Notes: generated from the letters alone by a model not told the origin. Positions 8,766-17,081 are shown, counted from the stretch's first letter. The stretch is 22,115 nt of DNA from Jatrophihabitans sp. (GCA_025966255.1 JAOPVG010000588.1:1-22115); one strand, 5' to 3'. Numbers and translations are program-made.

Positions 8766-8810
8766 GTGCTGGAACCCCAGCCACCGCCGGTAACACTATC
8801 GCAGCAGGGC

Positions 8811-10205
8811 TCAGCGCTTGCGCTTCTCGCGGACGCGCACCGAGATCTCCAGCGGCGTGCCGGTGAAGTCGAAGTCCTCGCGCAGCTTGCGCTCGATGAA
8901 ACGGCGGTAGCCGGCCTCGAGGAAGCCGGTGGTGAACAGCACGAAGCGCGGTGGCCGGGTATCGGCCTGGGTGGCGAACAACACCCGCGGTGCCTTGCCA
9001 CCCCGCGGCGGCGGTGGGGTCTGGGCCACCACCTCGGTCAGCCAGGCGTTGAGCCGGCCGGTGGAGATCCGCCGGTCCCACGAGGCCAGCGAGGTGTTCA
9101 GCGCCCCGGCCAGCTTGTCGACGCTACGTCCGGTGCGGGCCGAGACGTTCACCCGCGGGGCCCAGGCCACGCGGGCGAGATCCCGAGAGATTTCCTTGGT
9201 GAGTTGGTCGCGGCGGTCCTCGTCGACGAGATCCCACTTGTTGAAGGCGAGGACGAGCGCCCGCCCGGCCTCGACCACCTCGCCGATCACGCGCTGGTCC
9301 TGCTCACTGAGCCGTTCGGAGGAATCGATCAGCACGACCGCGACCTCAGCCGCTTCGATGGCCGCCGCGGTCCGCAGGCTCGCGTAGTACTCCATGCCGC
9401 TCGCCTGGTGCACGCGGCGGCGCAGGCCGGCGGTGTCGACGAAGCGCCAGGTCTGCCCGCCGAGCTCGACGAAGCTGTCCACCGGGTCGATGGTCGTGCC
9501 GGCCACCGAGTCGACAACTGACCGGTCCTCGCCGGTGAGCTTGTTGAGCAGGCTGGACTTGCCGACGTTCGGCCGGCCCACCAGCGCGACCCGGCGCGGC
9601 CCGGCCTCCTGATCGGTGTCCATCGGGGCGTCCGGCAGGCGCTCCAGCACGGCGTCGAGCAGGTCGCCGCTGCCGCGTCCGTGTAGGCCGCTGACCGCGA
9701 ACGGCTCCCCCAGGCCGAGTGACCACAACTCGGCGGTGTCCGACTCGAGACGCTCGTCGTCGACCTTCGTCACCGCGAGGACGACCGGCCGCTTGGCCCG
9801 GCGCAGCGTGCGGGCGACGTCGAGGTCCGCGTCTGTGGCGCCGGTCCGTCCGTCGACCACGAACATCACGAGATCGGCGGTGGCCACGGCTCGTTCGGCC
9901 TGGGCCGACACCATGGCCTGTAGGCCCCGCGCGTCCGGCTCCCAGCCGCCGGTGTCGACGAGCGTGAAGCGGCGCCCGTTCCACAGCGCGTCGTAAGCGA
10001 CGCGGTCGCGGGTGACGCCGGGGATGTCCTGCACGACGGCCTCGCGGCGGCCCAGGATCCGATTGACCAGGGTCGACTTGCCGACGTTGGGTCGGCCGAC
10101 CACCGCCACGACCGGCGCCAGCTGCGGGCCGGACTCCTCGGTTGCGTCGGCGCCTAGCTCGCCTGCGCTTCGCTCGTCCGTGCTTCGCTCGTCGTGCTCG
10201 GTCAT
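8811..10205 (-). CDS. der: Ribosome-assembly GTPase Der (EngA), double G domain
   Basis: GTPase needed for 50S subunit maturation, 464 residues, the usual length. G domain 1 (about residues 31-190): P loop GRPNVGKST (37-45), VTRDR, DTGGWE and TKVD. G domain 2 (about 205-375): [26 protein letters not shown] and NKWD. The C-terminal KH-like domain ends [15 protein letters not shown] 10205 overlaps the plsC stop (ATGA); the frame stays open upstream but only as the plsC shadow. The first 28 residues are a low-complexity extension ([20 protein letters not shown]) encoded by a 12-bp direct repeat and not part of the fold. In mycobacteria der directly follows cmk; here a plsC-type gene lies between. 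Confidence 0.97.
   Translation of the reverse strand: MTEHDERSTDERSAGELGADATEESGPQLAPVVAVVGRPNVGKSTLVNRILGRREAVVQDIPGVTRDRVAYDALWNGRRFTLVDTGGWEPDARGLQAMVSAQAERAVATADLVMFVVDGRTGATDADLDVARTLRRAKRPVVLAVTKVDDERLESDTAELWSLGLGEPFAVSGLHGRGSGDLLDAVLERLPDAPMDTDQEAGPRRVALVGRPNVGKSSLLNKLTGEDRSVVDSVAGTTIDPVDSFVELGGQTWRFVDTAGLRRRVHQASGMEYYASLRTAAAIEAAEVAVVLIDSSERLSEQDQRVIGEVVEAGRALVLAFNKWDLVDEDRRDQLTKEISRDLARVAWAPRVNVSARTGRSVDKLAGALNTSLASWDRRISTGRLNAWLTEVVAQTPPPPRGGKAPRVLFATQADTRPPRFVLFTTGFLEAGYRRFIERKLREDFDFTGTPLEISVRVREKRKR
10167..10193. repeat. Short direct repeat in the Der N-terminal codons
   Basis: The 12-mer GCTTCGCTCGTC occurs at 10167-10178 and 10182-10193 (plus-strand reading), 15 bp apart. On the coding strand this gives GACGAGCGAAGC twice, the DERS residues of the Der N-terminal extension. 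The period is a multiple of three, so the frame is kept. Confidence 0.85.
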
Positions 10206-10879
10206 GCCGCCGTCGCCTTCCGAAGTTGTGGCCGCCGCGTCGTCCCGGCGACGAGGTCGGCCAGCGCGACGCGGATCTGCTCCGTCGTGTCCGCGACGAG
10301 CCGGCGGTTGAGCGGCCGGCTCGTGGGGTAGCGCTCGACAGCGATCGGTTCGCCGAAGATGATCTGTGCGCCGGGGCGGCCCAGCGTGTTCCGATGCGAC
10401 ATGGCGTCGGTGCCGTGACAGGCCACCGGGACCACGACCGCGCCCGCCCGCATCGCGAAGTAACCGACGCCGGGCTTGGCGACCCGGGCGAGCCCGTCCC
10501 CACGGCTGCCTTCCGGGAAGATCCCGACGACACCGCCGGCCTGCAGCACGCGCAGCGCAAGTCGCACGGGAGCCGCGTCGACCCGCGTGCGGACGACCGG
10601 CACCTGGCCGGCGCTCAGCAGCACTGGCCCCATCAACCGGCTGAACGCCTCGGTCTTGACGAGGAAGGACGCGGGACGGCGGAGCACGCCGAAGATCAGC
10701 GGTCCGTCGAGCAGCGAACGGTGGTTGACGGCCAGCACCACCGGACCGTGCGCAGGCACGTGCTCGAGCCCGTCGACCTCCAGGCGGCCGAGGAGCACGG
10801 CGATGCCCCGCCCGAGCGCCTGACGGCGGCCGAGCGCGACGGATCCGACAACCCGGTCCGCGAGGGATGGTGTGTACAT
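10202..10879 (-). CDS. 1-acyl-sn-glycerol-3-phosphate acyltransferase (PlsC family)
   Basis: Membrane-associated acyltransferase of 225 residues, expected to convert lysophosphatidic acid to phosphatidic acid; other glycerolipid acceptors are possible. The catalytic NHRSLLD motif (H53-x4-D58) and the acceptor-binding FPEGSRG motif (121-127) are intact, with VPVVR (93-97) between them. ATG 10879 shares one base with the cmk stop (TGATG) and the gene's own stop overlaps the der ATG, placing it firmly in a cmk-plsC-der operon. It feeds the same phospholipid pathway as the CDP-alcohol transferase downstream of der. Confidence 0.92.
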   Translation of the reverse strand: MYTPSLADRVVGSVALGRRQALGRGIAVLLGRLEVDGLEHVPAHGPVVLAVNHRSLLDGPLIFGVLRRPASFLVKTEAFSRLMGPVLLSAGQVPVVRTRVDAAPVRLALRVLQAGGVVGIFPEGSRGDGLARVAKPGVGYFAMRAGAVVVPVACHGTDAMSHRNTLGRPGAQIIFGEPIAVERYPTSRPLNRRLVADTTEQIRVALADLVAGTTRRPQLRKATAA

Positions 10880-11583
10880 CAGCCGCCCGCACTCGCGGCC
10901 AGGTCGGCCAGTCGAGCGACAACCTGGTCGATATCGAGGTCGGTGGTGTCGAGTTCGATGGCGTCCGCCGGGCGCACGAGCGGGCTCGCGGCCCGGCTGC
11001 TGTCGAGGTTGTCCCGGCGGGCGATGTCCTCGGCGACGGCCGACACGTCCGCTCCGAGTTCGCCGGCGCGGCGGCGGGCCCGGGCTTCGGCGCCGGCGGT
11101 CAGATAGACCTTCGGACGGGCCGTCGGCCACACCACGGATCCGATGTCGCGGCCCTCCACCACAATGCCGCCGTCGGAGATCAACTCCCGCTGCGCGGCC
11201 ACGAGGATGGCCCGTACCGCGGGGACCGCTGAGACCGCGCTGACCGCGGCCGTGGTCTCGGCCGAACGGATCTCCTCGTCGACCGACTCGCCATCGAGCC
11301 GGATGGACACGCGATCCGGGTCGGTCGAGATCTCGATCTTCGCCGCTTCGACGATGCGGGTGATGGCCACGCGGTCGGCGAGGTCCACCCCGCTGCGCAG
11401 TGCCGCGACCGTCGCGGCCCGATACATCGCGCCGGTGTCGAGGTAGCGGGCCCCGAGGTTTATTGCGAGACGGCGGGCGACCGTCGATTTGCCCGTGCCG
11501 GACGGACCGTCGAGCGAGATCACCCCAGCGAACGCGGCGTCGGGAGTGGCCTGCGAATCGGGATTCGGTTCGGCGTTGGTCAC
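10879..11583 (-). CDS. cmk: Cytidylate kinase
   Basis: Phosphorylates CMP/dCMP with ATP, in the cytoplasm. It has 234 residues. P loop GPSGTGKST (26-34), followed by the typical [14 protein letters not shown], the DEEIRS segment of the NMP-binding region, [27 protein letters not shown], and [14 protein letters not shown] near the C-terminus. The start is GTG 11583, with only a weak ribosome site; the first about 17 residues are a non-conserved extension. It is separated from aroH by 182 bp containing a perfect AT-rich dyad, so it may have its own control. Its stop overlaps the plsC start. Confidence 0.96.
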   Translation of the reverse strand: MTNAEPNPDSQATPDAAFAGVISLDGPSGTGKSTVARRLAINLGARYLDTGAMYRAATVAALRSGVDLADRVAITRIVEAAKIEISTDPDRVSIRLDGESVDEEIRSAETTAAVSAVSAVPAVRAILVAAQRELISDGGIVVEGRDIGSVVWPTARPKVYLTAGAEARARRRAGELGADVSAVAEDIARRDNLDSSRAASPLVRPADAIELDTTDLDIDQVVARLADLAASAGG

Positions 11584-11659
11584 TCCACGAGGATACGGAC
11601 CCGCCGGGGTGCTCTATGCCGATCGCCACGACCGGGTGATGACAGGCGCGTTGCCAGCT

Positions 11660-11681
11660 CTGTATTACCGCCGTAATACAG
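11660..11681. promoter_or_regulatory. Perfect 9-bp inverted repeat, likely operator
   Basis: CTGTATTAC-N4 (CGCC)-GTAATACAG: a perfect AT-rich palindrome in a G+C-rich gap, 77-98 bp upstream of the cmk start and just after aroH. Form and size fit the binding site of a dimeric repressor such as a TetR- or GntR-type protein. It overlaps a plausible plus-strand promoter (TTGCCA 11651-11656, 17 bp, TAATAC 11674-11679) for which I see no downstream gene. No T tract follows on either strand, so it is not a typical terminator. Confidence 0.5.
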
Positions 11682-11765
11682 TTCCGAACGGACCCTGCAT
11701 GTGATCGGTGCGACGCCGCTCGCACCTGAGCGTCCTGCGTCGCTGCCGGCACCGCGGGGCTATCG

Positions 11766-12128
11766 CTACTGCGGCAGATCGGTCCTCAGCGCGGCCGCTC
11801 CGCGCAGATAGACGTGGCGGATCTCCGCCCGCGGCCGTGGCGTCTCCACGTGAGCCATGAGCCGCAGCACCCGGGGCATCGAGCCGGGTACCGCGATCTC
11901 GGTCGTGCACAGCAGCGGCACGTCGTCGAGGCCCATCAGCCTGGCGGCGTAGGCCGGAAACTCGGCAGTGAGGTCCGGGGTTGCCGTGAAGACGATGCTG
12001 ATGAGGTCCGCGGGCTCGATGTCGTTGCGGTGCAACACCTCTTTCACGAGCTCGGACGTGCCCTCGAGGATCTCGTCGCGGTCGTTGGCCTCGACCTGAA
12101 TCGCGCCCCGAACGGCTCGTATGGGCAT
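11766..12128 (-). CDS. aroH: Chorismate mutase, AroH type
   Basis: Converts chorismate to prephenate, the first step of Phe/Tyr synthesis. It has 120 residues and the trimeric AroH fold of Bacillus subtilis rather than the all-helical AroQ type. Conserved pieces: MPIRAVRGAIQVEAND, FTATPDLTAEFPAYAAR, CTTEIAVPGSMPRVLRLM and RHVYLRGAAALRTDL. Expected active-site residues R7, R63, C74, E77, R89 and Y107 line up with the B. subtilis enzyme (R7, R63, C75, E78, R90, Y108). GGAGG lies 6 nt before ATG 12128. It interrupts the rluB-cmk pair that is adjacent in mycobacteria, and its 88-bp leader has overlapping hairpins. Confidence 0.95.
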   Translation of the reverse strand: MPIRAVRGAIQVEANDRDEILEGTSELVKEVLHRNDIEPADLISIVFTATPDLTAEFPAYAARLMGLDDVPLLCTTEIAVPGSMPRVLRLMAHVETPRPRAEIRHVYLRGAAALRTDLPQ

Positions 12129-12158
12129 GTTCCGCCTCCGAGATCTCTCTGTGTTTGT

Positions 12159-12185
12159 GGTCGCTTTCCAGCGACCCGTCGCTGA
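12159..12185 (-). promoter_or_regulatory. Overlapping hairpins in the aroH leader
   Basis: On the minus strand, CAGCGAC-GG-GTCGCTG is followed by a hairpin using the same middle arm: GGTCGCT-GGAA-AGCGACC (12159-12176, perfect 7-bp stem, GNRA-type tetraloop). The two pairings exclude each other. The structure ends about 30 nt before the aroH start. No poly-U follows, so an intrinsic attenuator is not evident; control of ribosome access or a repeat-element remnant are alternatives. Confidence 0.45.
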
Positions 12186-12216
12186 TCTGTTGCCTGCGGC
12201 TTCCAGCGTCAGCTCA

Positions 12217-12969
12217 TCAGCCTAACGGCGCCGACTCGGCTAGGCGGTGGAGGTCGGCTAGCTCGGTGCGGGTAAGCGGACGCAGGGTGCCAACCCGCTG
12301 CCCGCCGAGGTTCACCGGACCGATCCGGGTGCGAACGAGGCGCTCGACCGGGTGCCCGACCTCGGCCAGCATTCGGCGCACGATGTGCTTGCGCCCTTCG
12401 TGCAGCACGACTTCGACGATCGCGCGGTCGCCCTGCGTCTGCACGATGTGGAACCCGTCGACGGAGACCGGCCCGTCGTCCAGGACAACACCGGCCTTCA
12501 GTCGCCGGCCGACCTCTTTGGGGACGGGCCCGGGCACGGTAGCGAGATAGGTCTTCAGGACCCCGAACGACGGGTGCATCAGGCGGTGGGCAAGTTCACC
12601 GTCGTTGGTCAGCAACAACAGGCCTTCGCTGTCGGCGTCGAGGCGACCGACGTGGAAGAGCCGCTCCGGCTGGTCCTTGACGAGATCGCCGACCGTGCGC
12701 CGGCCACGGTCGTCACTCATCGCGCTGAGGACGCCGCGGGGCTTGTTCAGCGCGAAGTACACGAGGTCTTCACGCACGGTGATCCGGTCGCCGTCCACGT
12801 GGATCACCGCGGTCATCGGATCGACGCGCGCCCCAAGCTCGATCGCCAGCCCGTTCACCGTCACCCGCCCGGCCGCGATGAGCTCCTCGCAGGCCCGCCG
12901 CGAGCCGACCCCGGCCGCGGCCAGTACCTTCTGCAGCCGGATGCCTTCGGCGGACGGCTCAGAGCTCAT
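12217..12969 (-). CDS. rluB: 23S rRNA pseudouridine synthase, RluB/RsuA family
   Basis: RNA-modifying enzyme of 250 residues that isomerises a uridine in rRNA; the exact position (RluB-type 23S site) is inferred from family and synteny. An N-terminal S4 RNA-binding domain (about residues 9-66, IRLQKVLAAAGVGSRRACEEL) precedes the catalytic domain (about 70-240) with FALNKPRGVLS, the catalytic aspartate D111 in HVGRLDADSEGLLLLTNDG, and the C-terminal EGRKHIVRRMLAEVGHPV. ATG 12969 lies inside the end of scpB (11-bp overlap) with GGAG 4 nt upstream, so it is coupled to scpB. Equivalent to M. tuberculosis Rv1711, which also follows scpB. Confidence 0.94.
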   Translation of the reverse strand: MSSEPSAEGIRLQKVLAAAGVGSRRACEELIAAGRVTVNGLAIELGARVDPMTAVIHVDGDRITVREDLVYFALNKPRGVLSAMSDDRGRRTVGDLVKDQPERLFHVGRLDADSEGLLLLTNDGELAHRLMHPSFGVLKTYLATVPGPVPKEVGRRLKAGVVLDDGPVSVDGFHIVQTQGDRAIVEVVLHEGRKHIVRRMLAEVGHPVERLVRTRIGPVNLGGQRVGTLRPLTRTELADLHRLAESAPLG

Positions 12970-13618
12970 CGGTCTCCAGGCCCTCGATGTCGGGCAGGAG
13001 CGGAGCCAGCGAGGGCAGGTCGTCCAGCGACTGCAGCCCCATCTTCTCCAGGAACAGCTCGCTCGTGCGGAACAGCCCGCCGCCGGTCTCGGGATCGCTG
13101 CCCACCTCGACGATGAGTCCGCGCGCGAGCAGGGTGCGCACGACGCCGTCGACATTGACGCCCCGGATCGCCGACACCCGCGACCGGGTGACCGGCTGCC
13201 GGTACGCGATCACGGCGAGCGTCTCGAGCGCGGCCTGGGTGAGGCGGCTGCGCTGCCCGTCCTGCAGGAAGTGCTCGACGATCTCGGCGTGATCGGGCCG
13301 GGTGAACAGCCGCACTCCCCCGGCGATGTCACGCAGTTCGAAGCCGGCGTTGCGCTCGTCGTAGGCCGCGCGCAGCGTGTCGATCGCGGTCTGGACGGCG
13401 TCGGTGGTCTGTTGCAGCGACACCGCCAGCGAGGCCACGGGGATCGGCGATTCGACGACGAACAGGATGGCCTCGATCGCCGAGACGAGGTCGACCGGAT
13501 CGGCGAGCCGCGCCGCGAGCACGCCCGGAATCTCGGCGACCGTGCCGTCCTCCTGGTCCGGCGAGGTGACGTCCTCGACCAACTCGCTCGCCTTGATGTC
13601 GCTCACGGTCTCGCTCAT
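12959..13618 (-). CDS. scpB: Segregation and condensation protein ScpB
   Basis: Winged-helix (kite) subunit of the SMC-ScpAB condensin that compacts and separates chromosomes. It has 219 residues. An acidic, variable N-terminus (1-38) precedes two winged-helix domains with SAIEAILFVVESPIPVASLA, FELRDIAGGVRLFTRPDH, LTQAALETLAVIAYRQPVTR, IRGVNVDGVVRTLLARGLI and TSELFLEKMGLQSLDDLP. ATG 13618 overlaps the scpA stop (ATGA). The longer open frame to 13822 is rejected because it lies inside scpA. Gene order parA-scpA-scpB-rluB is the usual actinobacterial one. Confidence 0.96.
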   Translation of the reverse strand: MSETVSDIKASELVEDVTSPDQEDGTVAEIPGVLAARLADPVDLVSAIEAILFVVESPIPVASLAVSLQQTTDAVQTAIDTLRAAYDERNAGFELRDIAGGVRLFTRPDHAEIVEHFLQDGQRSRLTQAALETLAVIAYRQPVTRSRVSAIRGVNVDGVVRTLLARGLIVEVGSDPETGGGLFRTSELFLEKMGLQSLDDLPSLAPLLPDIEGLETDEL

Positions 13619-14502
13619 GCGTACTCCTCGTCGACGTCCTTGTCGCTCGGCACCACAGCCTCGCCGGTCGTCGTCGCCGTCTCGGCGTCGACGCGCTGCG
13701 GGCCGGTCCAGCGCACCCGCAGCTCGGTCAAGGCCTCGGCCTGGTCGAAGGCCACCCACCCACCTTGATACAGCTCCAGCAGGCCGAGGAAGCGGGCCAC
13801 CACCTCGATCGTGAGCGTGCATTCGCTCACCAACGCCCGGAAGGTCGCCGAACCGCTGCGCTGTAGCCGTTCGGCCAGGATCGCCATGTGTTCGGCCACG
13901 CTCACCTGCGGTGCGTGCACGTGATCGGTCATCACGATCGGCACCGGCTTGGGCGCGAGAGCCCCGGCGGCGATCGCGGCGAACTGCTGCGGGCTGACGC
14001 CGATCAACACCTCGGGCAGCAGGTCGGCGAAGCGACCCTCCATCTCCACCGAGCGGCCGTGCCGACGCGCCTGGGTGCGATCCAGCTCCTCGAGGTAGGC
14101 CGCCGCAAGCTTGTAGGCGCGGTACTGCAGCAGCCGCGCGAACAGCAGGTCGCGCGCCTCGAGCAACGCGAGATCCTCCTCGTCCTCCACCTCCGCGGCC
14201 GGCAGCAGGCGGGCGGCCTTGAGGTCGAGCAGCGTCGCCGCGACGACCAGGAACTCGGTCGCCTTCCCGAGGTCCCAGGTCTCCATGCCGGCGAGATAGC
14301 TGATGAACTCGTCGGTCACCTGCGACAACGACACCTCGGTGACGTCCAGTTGGCGGCGGCTGATGAGGTTCAGGAGCAGGTCGAACGGCCCCTCAAAGTT
14401 GGCGAGGCGAACTCGGAAGGACCCGTCGTCGGGGATCGGACTCGCCTCGGCGGCCAGCTCCTCGATCTCGATCGCGTCCTCGGCGGAGAGCGGCGGCGTC
14501 AT
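13615..14502 (-). CDS. scpA: Segregation and condensation protein ScpA (kleisin)
   Basis: Kleisin bridge of the SMC complex, 295 residues. After an acidic leader (1-25) comes the conserved N-terminal kleisin region FRVRLANFEGPFDLLLNLIS, RQLDVTEVSLSQVTDEFISYL and ATEFLVVAATLLDLKAARLLP, then the middle linker and the C-terminal winged helix (SECTLTIEVVARFLGLLELYQGG at about 245-267). ATG 14502 overlaps the parA stop by 4 bp, and the scpA stop overlaps scpB, giving a translationally coupled parA-scpA-scpB unit. The open frame extends upstream to 14568 but that part is inside parA. Confidence 0.96.
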   Translation of the reverse strand: MTPPLSAEDAIEIEELAAEASPIPDDGSFRVRLANFEGPFDLLLNLISRRQLDVTEVSLSQVTDEFISYLAGMETWDLGKATEFLVVAATLLDLKAARLLPAAEVEDEEDLALLEARDLLFARLLQYRAYKLAAAYLEELDRTQARRHGRSVEMEGRFADLLPEVLIGVSPQQFAAIAAGALAPKPVPIVMTDHVHAPQVSVAEHMAILAERLQRSGSATFRALVSECTLTIEVVARFLGLLELYQGGWVAFDQAEALTELRVRWTGPQRVDAETATTTGEAVVPSDKDVDEEYA

Positions 14503-15401
14503 GAGCGGGAGATGACCTCGCGGGCGAGATCCCGGTAGGCCTTGGCGCCGGACGAGGTCGGCGCCCACGACGTGATCGGCTCGCCCGCGACCGTGGTCTC
14601 CGGAAAGCGGACGGTGCGGGAGATGACGGTGTCGAAGACGTCGTCACCGAAGGCTTCGACGACCCGGGCGAAGACCTCGCGGCTGTGCAGGGTTCGGCCG
14701 TCGTACATCGTGGCCAGGATGCCGTCGAGCTTGAGGTCAGGGTTCAGCCGCTGCTGCACCTTCTCGATGGTGTCGATCAGCAAGGCGACACCGCGCAGGC
14801 TGAAGAACTCGCACTCGAGCGGGATGATCACGCCGTGCGACGCCGTCAGCGCGTTGATCGTGAGCAGGCCGAGCGAGGGCTGGCAGTCGATCAACACGAA
14901 GTCGTAGTCGCCGAGCACCGGCGCCAGCGCGCGGGCCAACGTCTGCTCGCGGGCGACCTCGCCGACGAGCTGGATCTCGGCCGCCGACAGGTCGATGTTG
15001 CTGGGCAGCAGGTCGACGCCCGGGACCGCCGTCTTGAGCAGCGTGTCGTCGATGCCGACGTCTCGTTCCATCAGCAGGTTGTACGTGGTGCGGTCGAGCT
15101 GATGGGGCTGCACGCCCAGGCCGACCGACAGCGCCCCCTGCGGGTCGAAGTCGACCAGCAGCACGCGGCGCCCGACCTCGGCGAGCGCGGCCCCGAGGTT
15201 GATGGCCGAGGTCGTCTTGCCGACCCCGCCCTTCTGGTTGCACAGGGAGATGACGCGCGCGGGGCCGTGGCGCTGCAGCGGCGGCGGCTCGGGCAGCGCG
15301 CGCTTCACGCGAGCGAGCGCGGGATCGGCGGGCTTGTTCGCCTCGACGGGGAACAGCGCGCCCGGGTCGGCTTGACCCTCGTTCCGCCTCGAGCTGGTCA
15401 T
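14499..15401 (-). CDS. ParA/Soj-family ATPase (orphan, beside scpAB)
   Basis: MinD/ParA-type P-loop ATPase of 300 residues. A basic, Pro-rich N-terminus (1-46) precedes the deviant Walker A motif QKGGVGKTT (56-64) with its signature lysine, then VLLVDFDPQGALSVGLG, DFVLIDCQPSLGLLTINAL and EFFSLRGVALLIDTI. It is the counterpart of M. tuberculosis Rv1708, which also precedes scpA, and is distinct from the parA of the oriC-proximal parAB pair; no parB is present here. It is likely to act in chromosome positioning together with condensin, but this is inference. ATG 15401 has AGGAGG 12 nt upstream. A 117-bp gap with a tandem repeat separates it from xerD. Confidence 0.94.
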   Translation of the reverse strand: MTSSRRNEGQADPGALFPVEANKPADPALARVKRALPEPPPLQRHGPARVISLCNQKGGVGKTTSAINLGAALAEVGRRVLLVDFDPQGALSVGLGVQPHQLDRTTYNLLMERDVGIDDTLLKTAVPGVDLLPSNIDLSAAEIQLVGEVAREQTLARALAPVLGDYDFVLIDCQPSLGLLTINALTASHGVIIPLECEFFSLRGVALLIDTIEKVQQRLNPDLKLDGILATMYDGRTLHSREVFARVVEAFGDDVFDTVISRTVRFPETTVAGEPITSWAPTSSGAKAYRDLAREVISRS

Positions 15402-15429
15402 CTACTGCGCTGCCCTCCTGCCGGGGTGC

Positions 15430-15522
15430 TCACCACTGGCCGGACGCCGAGGTTACCGCAGCGCGCGGGGTCATCCTCGAGCCTGCGACTCTGCTCATCG
15501 ACCCGCCCGCGACTCTGCTCAT
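15430..15522 (-). CDS. Candidate 30-codon micro-ORF between xerD and parA
   Basis: ATG 15522 overlaps the xerD stop (ATGA) and the frame ends at TGA 15430-15432, 28 nt before the parA start. The peptide opens [16 protein letters not shown], encoded by a 24-bp tandem repeat, so it has two in-frame ATG codons one repeat apart. No ribosome site other than coupling to xerD is evident and no family is recognised. It could equally be non-coding spacer that happens to be open. Confidence 0.25.
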   Translation of the reverse strand: MSRVAGGSMSRVAGSRMTPRAAVTSASGQW

Positions 15523-15532
15523 CTACCCGCCC
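15485..15532. repeat. 24-bp tandem repeat at the xerD 3' end
   Basis: Two adjacent copies, 15485-15508 and 15509-15532, differ at one base (ATCG versus ATCT after CTGCTC). The second copy includes the last codons and stop of xerD; the first extends the pattern into the gap. Each copy holds a TGATG/ATGA-type stop/start overlap on the minus strand. Confidence 0.93.
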
Positions 15533-16463
15533 GCGGGTGTGCACTCGCATACACCTCGCGCAGCCGGTCGACGGTCACGAGCGTGTAGATCTGGGTGGTC
15601 GTGACCGACGCGTGCCCGAGCAGTTCCTGCACCACCCGAACGTCCGCGCCGCCCTCCATGAGGTGGGTGGCGAAGGAGTGACGCAGCGTGTGCGGCGAGA
15701 TCCCGGCCGCCAGCCCGGCGCGCTCAGCGGCCGTACGCAGAACCACCCACGCCGACTGCCGCGACAACGGACCGCCGCGCGCGTTCAGGAACAGCCGCGG
15801 CGTACCCCGTCCCGCGCTGGCCAGCTCGGGCCGGGCCTTGGCCAGATACGCCGAAACGGCCTTGGCCGCGAACGATCCGACCGGGACGCGCCGCTGCTTG
15901 CCGCCCTTTCCGGCCAGCACGACGCTGTTGTCGATGAGGTCGAGTTCGTCGATGTCGAGGCCGACCGCTTCGGAGATGCGCGCGCCGGTGCCGTACAGCA
16001 GTTCCAGCAGGGCGCGGTCGCGCATCGCCAGAGACGTGCGGGCGTACCCGGCGGCGTCCAGCAACCGCTCGACGTCGTCGACGGTGATCGCCTTGGGCAG
16101 GCGGCGGGGCGGGGCGGCCGGGCGCACGTCGCTGGACACGTCGACCGGCACCAGGCCCTCGCGCAGCGCGAACCGGTGCAGGCCACGAACCGCGACCACG
16201 GCCCGCGCCGCCGACGTGGCCGACAGGGCTGGGTGATCGTCGTCGCCCTCGCGCAGGTGGGCGAGGAAGCCCCCCACCGTGGCCGCGTCGATGTCGCTGA
16301 CCGACCCGATGCCATGCGCATCGAGGTAGTTCACGTAGCGGGCGAGATCGCGCCGGTAAGAGCTCAGCGTGTTGGCGGCGACGCCCCGCTCGACGGCGAG
16401 GTGGTCGAAGTAGCCGCGCACCACTGCGCCCGTCGTCAGCCGGCTGGTCGCCGCGGTCGGCAT
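15519..16463 (-). CDS. xerD: Tyrosine recombinase XerD
   Basis: Site-specific recombinase that resolves chromosome dimers at dif, 314 residues. The N-terminal SAM-like DNA-binding domain (about 10-105) is followed by the catalytic domain with all expected residues: R162 ([12 protein letters not shown]), K186 ([11 protein letters not shown]), H258 and R261 ([13 protein letters not shown]), H284 ([14 protein letters not shown]) and the nucleophile Y293. ATG 16463 starts 4 bp after the NUDIX stop. It occupies the position of M. tuberculosis Rv1701. Nothing suggests an integrase of a mobile element: it lies within a conserved core operon. Confidence 0.96.
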   Translation of the reverse strand: MPTAATSRLTTGAVVRGYFDHLAVERGVAANTLSSYRRDLARYVNYLDAHGIGSVSDIDAATVGGFLAHLREGDDDHPALSATSAARAVVAVRGLHRFALREGLVPVDVSSDVRPAAPPRRLPKAITVDDVERLLDAAGYARTSLAMRDRALLELLYGTGARISEAVGLDIDELDLIDNSVVLAGKGGKQRRVPVGSFAAKAVSAYLAKARPELASAGRGTPRLFLNARGGPLSRQSAWVVLRTAAERAGLAAGISPHTLRHSFATHLMEGGADVRVVQELLGHASVTTTQIYTLVTVDRLREVYASAHPRAGR

Positions 16464-16467
16464 CGGC

Positions 16468-17081
16468 TCAGCGTCCCGGCCGGGCCGGCCACTTGGCGTC
16501 GGCCGGCCGCAGGTCGCGCCAGCCGGTGGCGCGGCCGTGGACGGCCGCAAGCAGACCGGCGACCGCGCTCGCGTTCGTCAGATTGCCCGACAGCACCTGG
16601 TGGACCGCCTCGGCGAGCGGCACCCGCTCGACGGTGAGCGTGAGTTCCTCGTGCTCGGGCTGGAACACGTCGCCGTCGTCGACCGGGCTGAGGCCCCGGG
16701 CCAGGTAGACGCGAACCGCCTCGTTCGAGAAGCCGGGCGAGGAGTGCAGGTCGACCAGCACGTCCCACTCGTCGGCGGCCAGGGCCGTCTCCTCGGCCAG
16801 CTCGCGCTTGGCCGCGTCCAGGGCGGACTCGCCCTCGACGTCCAGGAGCCCGGCCGGCAACTCGTCCAGACGGGCGCGCACCGCGTGCCGGTACTGGTTC
16901 ACCAGCACCACGTTGCCGGTCTCGTCGAGCGCAACCACAGCAACGGCGCCGGGGTGCGCGACGACCTCGCGCTCGGCGGTCGAGCCGTCACTCATCCGCA
17001 CGATGTCGCGACGCAGGGTCACGACCCGGCCCTTGTACATGACCTCGGAACCGACGACGTCGTACTCGTCCTGATCGCTCA

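Noticed and set aside
11660..11681. Palindrome as a transcription terminator for aroH
   Set aside because: The stem is AT-rich and weak and no T tract follows on the minus strand; an operator fits better.
15519..16463. Tyrosine recombinase as sign of an integrated element near the tRNA
   Set aside because: It has the XerD length, motifs and conserved operon position, is 7 kb from the tRNA, and I see no attachment-site duplication or phage genes.
14685..16637. 650-residue plus-strand open frame
   Set aside because: It is antisense to parA, the xerD-parA gap and xerD, all with intact motifs; no recognisable protein features.
16770..16850. Possible inactive NUDIX enzyme because the box glycine is alanine
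   Set aside because: The catalytic glutamates of REL-x-EE are all present, and the spacing variant is normal for Rv1700-type enzymes, so loss of activity is not supported.
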